NCBI GenBank assembly: GCA_021802115.1
Contig: JAKABA010000158.1
Coordinates: forward strand, 1 to 9,136
Reading direction: 5' to 3'
DNA: 9,136 nt
From: a bacterium
GTDB lineage: Bacteria; Chloroflexota; Dormibacteria; UBA8260; Bog-877
In this document: positions 4,331 to 9,136 of the stretch, piece after piece
Layout of the letters: each line of letters starts with the position of its first letter
Position numbering within the stretch: the stretch's first letter is position 1
Notes under the pieces: model-generated
The model's database searches: none
What the model was told of the DNA's origin: nothing
The model's input: the letters and a program-made list of their open reading frames with translations, nothing else
Position numbers and translations under genes: made by a program

Positions 4331-6464
4331 CGCTCATCACCCCGACTCTTTGCACTTCCTGCGCTGTCCGCGCAGTTCCGGGAGTCGCAAACCAAACTTC
4401 AACCGGCCGCCCTTCCGTTGGTCGGGTTTCCACTTGTGCCAAGCCGAGCGACGCAAGTAGGCGCAAGGCGGCCTCGATCCGATCCTGGGCCGTGTGCCGT
4501 CCGAAGATGTCCGAGAAGATTTGGGTCCGGCTCAGCTCGCCGCCATTGCGAAGAGCATCCAGGATGCGGTCAGCTACGGCGTCGCCCAGGGCGTCTCCGA
4601 AGATGTAGGTTACTGACGCCGCCACATAGTCGAGGACCGCCACCGCCGCCTCCAGGTGCTCGACCTTCACGACCGGGCTGCTATCAAGCAGCGCGTAGAC
4701 CAGGCTAAGCCTCACAGCTTGGGCTTCATGCCGTCCCAGGACCGCCCCCGCCAGGCCCGGGCGATCCCGGCTCAGGTCTGCGTACAGCGCCCTCCACAGC
4801 TCGGAAGCCTCAGCATCGCGCCGAACCGGGCCCACGGTGCGGGCGAACGCCAGGGCACGGGCGACCTTGCCGCTCAGTCCAGTCACCACGTCCCCTTGAA
4901 ACGCGGGCGGATCGGGTAGCAGTCTGGCCCGGTGCGCTGCCACCCATAAGAACCTGTTGGCGAACCCTGAGGCAGCGTCGGTGTCTTGCAGCTCGCGGCG
5001 CAGTTCCTCCAGGGTGACGTGGCCCAGGACGGCGACATGCGCCCCCGTGGCGACCGTCTGGGTCTTGGTCATCACCCGAAGATCCCCCTCGTCCCACGCC
5101 TCGCGGATCACCGCCGAGAGGGTGTTGCCGTCGCGCCCCATCACCCGCAACACCCGTCCGAATTCGGGGGCCAGCGCCAACAGGCGCTTGTCCGTGGTGC
5201 CCCCATCCACCAGGACCGGCTCGCCGGTCTTGGGGTCCGGCTTGGTCACCGCGTCCCTAACCGCTGCAATGACGCCCTCCCCCGAGCTGAGCCCTTGTTG
5301 GATGCGAGCGCCCCAGCTCGGGTCCGCTTCGCGGATCACAGTCGAGGGCGGTTTGTGGCTGTCGCCCTTCCGAGCCTTGGCCGACTGGCCCACGATGACG
5401 GCGGAGAGGCGAGCCGGGTGCCGGGTGGCCCCGACCATGAAGTGCGGGCCGCTCCCCACTGCACTGGACAACTCCACGAGGAAGGTGACAAGGAGAGCTG
5501 CCGGGTCGGCTTCGGTGTAAGGCTCCACGGCCCGCACGAACTCCCCTGCGAGCCCGTGCAGGGCCGCATCGTCAAGGGGCGCGGGCCACGCCTCAGCCTG
5601 CGCATTAAGCGCATGAAGCGTCTTAAGGGGGGGGTCAGCGGTACCCAGGGGGCCTTTTTGCGCTTCTTGCGCTTTCTGCGCACCACGCAACAGCGCCAAG
5701 AGATCCTCCCGGCCGTGGCTCGCGCAATAGTCCACCGCATCGCCATGAGGGGGAGCATCCGGCCAGGTCACCACCTTCACCTCGACGGCACCTACTCGCT
5801 GGAGCGCCTCGGCGACCCTGACCATGTGGGCTTGGCCGGGATCGTCGTTGTCGGGCCAAAGCACCACCCGGCGGCCGGTCAGGACCGAGAGCACCTCATC
5901 GGTCGGGCAGGTGGCCGCTCCCGTCACCGTGGCCAGGACGCCGACCTTCGGCCCCAACACCGACGCCAAGGCGTCCGCCGCCTTCTCGCCCTCCACCAGC
6001 ACAACCGGGGCGCTCTCGGCCAAGCCAGCGATGGTGTCCGTCCTATACAAGGGGAGAGCCACCGACGGGGTGCCGTTGAGCCCAGTGCTGCCGTCGGGGC
6101 GCATCCACGAGAAGGACTTGCCATCGGCCCGTTCGATCCGTCGGTGGACGGCCACCAGCCGGCCGGTGCCGTCCTTGATTGGGTAGTCCTTGGTCACCAC
6201 CGGGCGGCCTGCGGGGACGTGGCCGTCTCGATTCGGTGGTGGCCATAGTCCGCGCTCCACCAGCGCCGCGATCACCACTTCCTGGGTGCAGCCGCTCTGG
6301 CAGTGCACCAGAATGGTGCCGCCCTTGTCGGTAACGGACAGGCTGGGCTTGGCGTCCGCGTGCGCTGGGCAGTGAGTGTCCCCCGAGCCCTTGCGCGCGG
6401 CCCTGTCACATTCGCAGCCCGGCCGGGAGCAGGTTAGGGCGGTGGTGATCTCGGCCGCGCTCAC
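4323..6464 (-). CDS. Primase/helicase-like replication protein (CHC2-type zinc finger, TOPRIM, DUF3987-like ATPase)
   Basis: 713 residues from GTG 6464, which makes a GTGA overlap with the preceding 51-aa ORF; GTG 6476 would add four residues. Domains in order: a DnaG-like zinc ribbon, C32-x2-H35 ... H54-C55-x3-C59; a TOPRIM fold with V-E-G-E-K (E158) and W-P-D-N-D-D (D205, D207), acidic residues that bind catalytic metals; a low-complexity linker (about 262-289); a DUF3987/YfjI-like ATPase region (about 289-576) with a degenerate P-loop G-Q-S-A-K-A-R-K-G-D-S (359-369), an E-F-G motif (434-436) and G-F-A-N-R-F (500-505) holding a likely arginine finger; and a C-terminal winged helix (about 626-694). 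The family is found in phages, plasmids and integrated elements as a combined primer-synthesis and unwinding protein. It is the only replication protein here, so it probably drives replication of the excised element. The origin is not identified. Confidence 0.9.
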   Translation of the reverse strand: MSAAEITTALTCSRPGCECDRAARKGSGDTHCPAHADAKPSLSVTDKGGTILVHCQSGCTQEVVIAALVERGLWPPPNRDGHVPAGRPVVTKDYPIKDGTGRLVAVHRRIERADGKSFSWMRPDGSTGLNGTPSVALPLYRTDTIAGLAESAPVVLVEGEKAADALASVLGPKVGVLATVTGAATCPTDEVLSVLTGRRVVLWPDNDDPGQAHMVRVAEALQRVGAVEVKVVTWPDAPPHGDAVDYCASHGREDLLALLRGAQKAQEAQKGPLGTADPPLKTLHALNAQAEAWPAPLDDAALHGLAGEFVRAVEPYTEADPAALLVTFLVELSSAVGSGPHFMVGATRHPARLSAVIVGQSAKARKGDSHKPPSTVIREADPSWGARIQQGLSSGEGVIAAVRDAVTKPDPKTGEPVLVDGGTTDKRLLALAPEFGRVLRVMGRDGNTLSAVIREAWDEGDLRVMTKTQTVATGAHVAVLGHVTLEELRRELQDTDAASGFANRFLWVAAHRARLLPDPPAFQGDVVTGLSGKVARALAFARTVGPVRRDAEASELWRALYADLSRDRPGLAGAVLGRHEAQAVRLSLVYALLDSSPVVKVEHLEAAVAVLDYVAASVTYIFGDALGDAVADRILDALRNGGELSRTQIFSDIFGRHTAQDRIEAALRLLASLGLAQVETRPTEGRPVEVWFATPGTARTAQEVQRVGVMSGD

Positions 6465-6616
6465 CACCGCCACCACCGCAGGCGCGTCAACAAGCCGGGC
6501 CTGTCAGCAATGATCTGCGCAACCTCGAGGTGCCTCTTGTAGGCGCAGCAGACCTTGCACGTTGGGTCGAAACCCGCCCCCCGGTGTGTGCCGTCGGCGT
6601 CCGCCGATACGTTCAT
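6461..6616 (-). CDS. 51-aa Cys-rich small protein, coupled between Xis-like gene and primase
   Basis: ATG 6614-6616 overlaps the stop of the Xis-like gene (ATGA), with GGAAGG about 5 nt upstream as SD. Its TGA overlaps GTG 6464 of the primase (GTGA). The peptide has D-P-T-C-K-V-C-C-A-Y-K-R-H around Cys20, Cys23, Cys24 and His29, which could bind zinc, then a helix and a Trp/Arg-rich C-terminus (R-L-R-W-W-R-W). I recognise no family. The good SD and two 4-nt overlaps make a real gene likely. Confidence 0.6.
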   Translation of the reverse strand: MNVSADADGTHRGAGFDPTCKVCCAYKRHLEVAQIIADRPGLLTRLRWWRW

Positions 6617-6792
6617 GGGGAGCCTTCCAGGCGGGCATCTTCGAACGCTTCCAGGTCGCGGAGTCGGACTCGCACGAGCCGCCCCAAACGGACAACCGGC
6701 AACGCGCCGCTCGCGGTGAGGGTCCAGACAAAGCGTGAGCTGCAGGTCCATCGCTCGGCGACCTCGGGGATCGTCAAGAGTCGGTCACCCAC
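6613..6792 (-). CDS. Excisionase-family HTH protein (Xis/AlpA-like)
   Basis: 59 residues from GTG 6792, which overlaps the upstream regulator stop by 8 nt. The product L-L-T-I-P-E-V-A-E-R-W ... S-S-R-F-V-W-T-L ... G-A-L-P-V-V-R-L-G-R-L-V-R-V-R-L-R-D-L-E-A-F is the MerR-like winged HTH (HTH_17) of excisionase-family DNA-binding proteins. The longer frame upstream (to 6927) gives only Arg/Ser/Gly-rich text and was not used. Proteins of this type bind and bend att-arm DNA to turn a tyrosine integrase toward excision, or act as transcriptional activators (AlpA). Lying in the replication operon, away from int, it would couple excision to replication. Confidence 0.85.
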   Translation of the reverse strand: MGDRLLTIPEVAERWTCSSRFVWTLTASGALPVVRLGRLVRVRLRDLEAFEDARLEGSP

Positions 6793-7030
6793 GGCCGGGC
6801 GCCAGCACCGCCAGGCGGGCGAGCAGCTCGCCGTACCTGAGCCCGATTTCCCCAGTCGGCCCGCGCCCCTGCTCCCAGCGCCAAATGGTGCTCGGGGACG
6901 TTCCGACCGCGCGCGCCATGTCGCCAAGGGACAGTCTGTTGGCCTCGCGCAGGCGACGGGCGGTCCCGTCCGCCGTCATGCGCCGGGCGGTTGCGAGGGT
7001 GATCGCCGCGTCCTGCGAGTCCACGGGCAC
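6785..7030 (-). CDS. XRE-family HTH regulator, first gene of the replication operon
   Basis: 81 residues from GTG 7030 (GTG 7024 also possible). An in-frame TTG at 7060 lies too close to the predicted -10. The core L-R-E-A-N-R-L-S-L-G-D-M-A-R-A-V-G-T-S-P-S-T-I-W-R-W-E-Q-G (about 27-55) is a textbook Cro/C1-type HTH: a scaffold helix, the recognition helix S-P-S-T-I-W-R-W-E, then a helical tail. It precedes Xis-like and primase genes and diverges from the 198-aa HTH gene across about 40 bp, the usual position of an element's switch regulator. Whether it represses or activates cannot be told. Confidence 0.88.
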   Translation of the reverse strand: MPVDSQDAAITLATARRMTADGTARRLREANRLSLGDMARAVGTSPSTIWRWEQGRGPTGEIGLRYGELLARLAVLAPGRG

Positions 7031-7060
7031 AACGGTAAAGGTGCCGCTAAGTCCTGGCAA

Positions 7061-7088
7061 ATCATATCCGCCATGTCAGGACGGCCAA
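7061..7088 (-). promoter_or_regulatory. Candidate promoter of the XRE-xis-primase operon
   Basis: On the minus strand, TATGAT (7061-7066, one mismatch from TATAAT) is preceded by TTGGCC (7083-7088) with a 16-bp spacer. Transcription would start near 7054, giving a leader of about 24 nt before GTG 7030. The -35 lies inside the first codons of the divergent gene, so the two transcription units share this DNA. An inverted repeat GTCCTG/CAGGAC (7051-7056, 7077-7082) brackets the -10. Confidence 0.45.
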
Positions 7089-7669
7089 GGCTAAGCATTG
7101 ACAAGCCGTTGCCCAATCCTTACCCTGGGGACGTGGAGAACGCCTTCCCGTGGCGGTGGCCCAATCCCAAGGTCGGCCCCTATGAGGTCTTCCTACGGAT
7201 GGGGGACCTCGACGGTCGGTATGAGGTGCTGGCGGTGGAGGTGCGAAGCGTCGGCGACCAGCTCCCGATCACCTCAACGGTGCTCCGCACGGTTCGCGTT
7301 CATGAGCTGGCGGGCAAGCTTGCCGCCCAAACTCTGCCTCTCCTTAGTGATCCGTGGGCCTTGGAGCTTGTTACCAACGAGGCAGACATGGACGCGGAGT
7401 GGCACCGACGCCGGGAGGTCGCAGTGGCTCCCATGAGGCAAGCGTTCGAACGGTCGAGAGACGCGGTCGCCGAGCGAGTCAAGACGGAAGCGACACTCGA
7501 AGGCGTGGCCCGTATCTACGTCGAGGCTCGCCGGAGGCAACTCCATCCCACCAAGGCCGTCGCGGAAGCCTTGGGGATCACTCACAACGCCGCCGCCCAT
7601 CGCGTTCGGCGTGCGCGCGAGGCTGGCCACTTAGGGAAGACCACTCGCGGCAGGCAAAGCTGGGGCTGA
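7073..7669 (+). CDS. Unknown protein (198 aa) with C-terminal HTH, upstream of the integrase
   Basis: Starts at ATG 7073. The same frame is open further upstream, but there it overlaps the XRE and xis genes antisense and encodes low-complexity text. Residues about 1-95 form an unrecognised domain containing P-W-R-W-P-N-P and beta-like stretches (D-G-R-Y-E-V-L-A-V-E-V). Residues 105-140 are a charged helix. Residues 142-186 (V-A-R-I-Y-V-E-A ... P-T-K-A-V-A-E-A-L-G-I-T-H-N-A-A-A-H-R-V-R-R-A-R-E-A-G-H-L) form a helix-turn-helix like those of actinobacterial hypothetical proteins in mobile elements. It is probably a DNA-binding regulator of integration or of the divergent promoter. It is 13 nt from the 39-aa ORF and in one unit with int. 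Confidence 0.78.
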   Translation: MSGRPRLSIDKPLPNPYPGDVENAFPWRWPNPKVGPYEVFLRMGDLDGRYEVLAVEVRSVGDQLPITSTVLRTVRVHELAGKLAAQTLPLLSDPWALELVTNEADMDAEWHRRREVAVAPMRQAFERSRDAVAERVKTEATLEGVARIYVEARRRQLHPTKAVAEALGITHNAAAHRVRRAREAGHLGKTTRGRQSWG

Positions 7670-7682
7670 TAAAGGGGCCTAT

Positions 7683-7802
7683 ATGAGAAGGTGCGGCCGG
7701 TTGCGCACGCCGGGCCATGACTGCGCCGGACGCGCCACGCCACGTCTGCATCTCAGTGTCCATGTGTTGCAGCCGCTACTCACAGCGGCACGGCGGGCGT
7801 GA
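7683..7802 (+). CDS. 39-aa micro-ORF with strong SD, overlapping the integrase start
   Basis: ATG 7683 is preceded by AAAGGGG with 5 nt spacing, the best SD noticed on the plus strand. The frame stays open for 39 codons and its TGA (7800-7802) overlaps the integrase GTG (GTGA). The peptide is Arg-rich with several Leu/His and two Cys, and no family is recognised. The arrangement implies that ribosomes loading here reach the int start, so it may be a leader peptide controlling integrase level, a real small protein, or both. It fills most of the 129-nt gap between the 198-aa gene and int. Confidence 0.5.
   Translation: MRRCGRLRTPGHDCAGRATPRLHLSVHVLQPLLTAARRA
7772..7789 (+). promoter_or_regulatory. 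Hairpin just upstream of the integrase start
   Basis: GCCGCT (7772-7777) and AGCGGC (7784-7789) are perfect complements around a 6-nt loop, ending 9 nt before GTG 7799. In mRNA this stem would cover the place of the integrase ribosome-binding site, so independent initiation would be poor unless ribosomes translating the 39-aa ORF open it. The stem is seen; the regulatory role is inferred. Confidence 0.35.
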
Positions 7803-8926
7803 GCGCCAAGCCGCCCAGGCGGGTGATGGGCCGGGGCACGGTATACCTGCGCCCAGATGGTCGATGGTCGGCGCAGGTTAGCGTGGACGGCCGTCGGCGG
7901 ACGGTGTACGCCAGGACTCAGCAGGAGTGCGTTGCCAAGTTGCAGGCCCTCCAGCACTCCCTAACATGCGGACTGCCTGCACCGGATGGTCGCGCCACAG
8001 TGGCGAGTTATCTCGATACGTGGCTGGGGTCGGTTGCCTCCAGGGTTCGGCCTCGCACGATGCGCCACTACGCCTACATGGTCGGCCTTGTCTCGGGCCA
8101 GGCTGGGCGGGTCAAGCTCGCCAAGCTCTCGCCGCAGGACGTGGCCGCCATGCTCGCCCGTATGCAAGCCTCGGGCCTCGGGCCTCAGACGTGCGCGCAT
8201 GTGCGGGCGGTCCTACGCGCCGCCCTGGCCGATGCCGAGCGCGATGGGCTGGTGAGTCGCAACGTCGCCGCGCTGGCCTCAGCGCCGAGGGTGCCGCACC
8301 AGCCTCCACGCATCCTCACGCCTGAGCAGGCCCAGGCTCTACTCGACGCACTGAAGGATGACGGGCTCCGACGGATGGCAACCGTCGCCGTCCATACTGG
8401 CCTCAGGCAAGGTGAGCTGCTCGGGCTCAGGTGGGAGGACCTGGGAGATGGTGAGCTGCACGTCACCCAAGCCCTCCAGCGCCTCGGTGGGGAATACCAG
8501 CTAGTGGATGTCAAGAGCCGCACCAGCAGGCGCACGGTGCCTCTGACAGCCGATGCCGCGGACGCTCTCGCCCACGAGCGCCAGTGCCAGCTAGAGGCTC
8601 GCCTGGCGGCTGGTGGACGGTGGCGGGAGCCGATCCCTGGCCTGGCTTTCACCACGGCCACGGGAGCGCCTCGGAGCGGTAGTGCGATCACCCACCAGTT
8701 CGCGGAGGCGCTCTCAGCGGCCGGGCTCCCGCCGATGCACTGGCACCACCTGCGCCATGCCTTCGCCGGGCTCGTGCTCGCCAGCGGGTCGGACTTGAGC
8801 ACGGTCTCCAGCCTGCTCGGCCATACCTCAGTCAACCTCACCGCCAGCACCTACGCCGGGGTCATTCCCTCGCTCAAGCGCCAGGCGGCCGACCGCTTGG
8901 GCGCGCTGCTGCAACGGCCAGTCTGA
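7799..8926 (+). CDS. int: Tyrosine recombinase / site-specific integrase
   Basis: 375 residues from GTG 7799 (GTGA overlap with the 39-aa ORF). Residues about 11-50 (G-R-G-T-V-Y-L-R-P-D-G-R-W-S-A-Q-V ... R-T-V-Y-A-R-T) form the small three-stranded arm-binding domain seen in phage and element integrases. Residues about 65-160 are the SAM-like core-binding domain. The catalytic domain (about 170-370) carries the full set: Arg203 in H-T-G-L-R-Q-G-E, Lys239, His316 and Arg319 in H-H-L-R-H, His342 in L-L-G-H-T-S, and Tyr352 in T-Y-A-G. It catalyses recombination between the element site and tRNA-Thr via a 3'-phosphotyrosine intermediate. It lies about 90 bp from attR and reads toward it, as usual for such elements. 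All motifs are intact, so it should be active. Confidence 0.97.
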   Translation: MSAKPPRRVMGRGTVYLRPDGRWSAQVSVDGRRRTVYARTQQECVAKLQALQHSLTCGLPAPDGRATVASYLDTWLGSVASRVRPRTMRHYAYMVGLVSGQAGRVKLAKLSPQDVAAMLARMQASGLGPQTCAHVRAVLRAALADAERDGLVSRNVAALASAPRVPHQPPRILTPEQAQALLDALKDDGLRRMATVAVHTGLRQGELLGLRWEDLGDGELHVTQALQRLGGEYQLVDVKSRTSRRTVPLTADAADALAHERQCQLEARLAAGGRWREPIPGLAFTTATGAPRSGSAITHQFAEALSAAGLPPMHWHHLRHAFAGLVLASGSDLSTVSSLLGHTSVNLTASTYAGVIPSLKRQAADRLGALLQRPV

Positions 8927-8956
8927 GGGTGGCTCAGGCTGTGGAGAACTGGCCGG

Positions 8957-8977
8957 TTGCAGTCAAGCTTGCAGTCA
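8957..8977 (+). repeat. Right-arm pair of TTGCAGTCA repeats (candidate integrase arm sites)
   Basis: Two exact TTGCAGTCA copies (8957-8965, 8969-8977) lie 12 bp apart, start to start, between the integrase stop and attR. They have the same sequence, orientation and period as the pair at 401-421 in the left arm. They end 39 bp before the attR core. They are most simply read as arm-type binding sites for the integrase N-terminal domain. Confidence 0.7.
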
Positions 8978-9000
8978 GTTAACTTCGGACTATAGTTGAC
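8977..9000. promoter_or_regulatory. Two small palindromes beside attR (possible Xis or accessory site)
   Basis: AGTTAACT (8977-8984) and ACTATAGT (8989-8996) are perfect 8-bp palindromes. AGTTAAC (8977-8983) and AGTTGAC (8994-9000) also form a near direct repeat. This AT-rich patch between arm sites and core stands out from the GC-rich surroundings and could bind an accessory bending protein. The assignment is weak. Confidence 0.3.
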
Positions 9001-9016
9001 CGGATCTCGGGCACAC

Positions 9017-9064
9017 CTGTTTTGTAAACAGCGGGTCGTGGGTTCGAATCCCTCCGTCGGCTCC
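9017..9064 (+). repeat. attR core (48-bp direct repeat; displaced 3' tRNA-Thr fragment)
   Basis: An exact copy of 303-350, lacking the 5' acceptor strand and D-arm, so it cannot form a tRNA. It lies about 90 bp after the integrase stop codon. It is the original 3' end of the host tRNA gene pushed aside by integration, and it marks the right boundary of the element. Confidence 0.95.
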
Positions 9065-9136
9065 CGTTTTGCCATCTCCAGAGTTGGTCGCCAGGTCACC
9101 TTCAGGATGGGCGCGGGTAGATCAGGTGGCTGTCAA

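Larger units (their letters stand above)
303..9064. mobile_element. Integrated element of about 8.7 kb in tRNA-Thr, bounded by attL and attR
   Basis: Exact 48-bp direct repeats, starting inside the anticodon stem and running just past the tRNA 3' end, bound the segment. A complete tyrosine integrase lies directly next to the right repeat and reads toward it. Only the left copy is joined to a 5' tRNA half, so the right copy is the displaced 3' fragment. Between the repeats are an excisionase-like HTH protein, an XRE regulator, a primase/helicase, a serine recombinase, small unknown ORFs and two membrane proteins. No conjugation translocase, relaxase or virion gene is recognisable. The gene order (integrase and one regulator in one direction; a second regulator, Xis and primase in the other) resembles phage satellites of the PICI type or small integrated replicons. 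That classification is inference. Confidence 0.93.

Noticed and set aside
4986..6248. Long plus-strand frame (420 codons) opposite the primase gene
   Set aside because: A codon-complement shadow of a GC-rich gene. Its translation is His/Arg/Gly-rich without domains, while the minus strand encodes clear zinc finger, TOPRIM and DUF3987 motifs.
6793..6927. Upstream extension of the Xis-like frame to 104 residues
   Set aside because: The extra 45 residues are low-complexity Arg/Gly/Ser and overlap the XRE gene in another frame. GTG 6792 gives the normal Xis length and an 8-nt overlap.
6530..7072. Upstream extension of the 198-aa gene frame
   Set aside because: It lies antisense to the XRE and xis genes and gives Arg/Ser/Pro-rich text. 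ATG 7073 begins the part with domain-like sequence.
8851..9099. Minus-strand 82-codon frame through attR
   Set aside because: Antisense to the tRNA fragment and the integrase 3' end. It contains tRNA-derived text (EPTEGFEPTTRCLQNR) and no domain.

Overview
GC-rich actinobacterial-type chromosome carrying one complete integrated mobile element. The host left flank (1-83) ends with the C-terminus of an RlmB-type (SpoU/TrmH) 23S rRNA 2'-O-methyltransferase. It is followed by an intact tRNA-Thr(UGU) gene (277-348), a gene order common in Actinomycetota. The last 48 bp of that tRNA region (303-350) recur exactly at 9017-9064, so these are attL and attR of an insertion of about 8.7 kb. The host resumes at 9065.

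Layout inside the element. (1) attL arm, 351-719: no convincing gene, but a helically spaced array of TTGCAGTCA-like repeats that also occurs next to attR, probably integrase arm-binding sites. (2) Cargo, 720-2771 (+): two unrecognised membrane proteins. The second has a duplicated 79-residue beta-rich domain and a C-terminal SHOCT domain. (3) 2861-3541 (-): a small serine recombinase with its own near-consensus promoter overlapping a perfect 22-bp palindrome with a 2-bp centre. (4) 3574-7030 (-): a tightly coupled operon, read right to left: XRE-type HTH regulator, excisionase-like HTH protein, 51-aa Cys-rich protein, primase/helicase (zinc finger + TOPRIM + DUF3987-like), 151-aa unknown, 31-aa micro-ORF, 70-aa unknown. 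Neighbouring reading frames overlap by 4 or 8 nt almost throughout. (5) 7073-8926 (+), divergent: a 198-aa HTH protein, a 39-aa micro-ORF with a strong ribosome-binding site, and a tyrosine integrase beside attR.

The likely logic is integration and excision by the tyrosine integrase and Xis-like protein through core plus arm sites, a divergent regulatory switch at about 7030-7090, and replication by the primase/helicase operon. I see no FtsK/TraB-type translocase, relaxase, portal, capsid or terminase. The element therefore looks like a small integrative satellite or integrated replicon (PICI-like arrangement) that would depend on something else for transfer. The most novel parts are the two-gene membrane cargo and the serine recombinase with its promoter-embedded palindrome.
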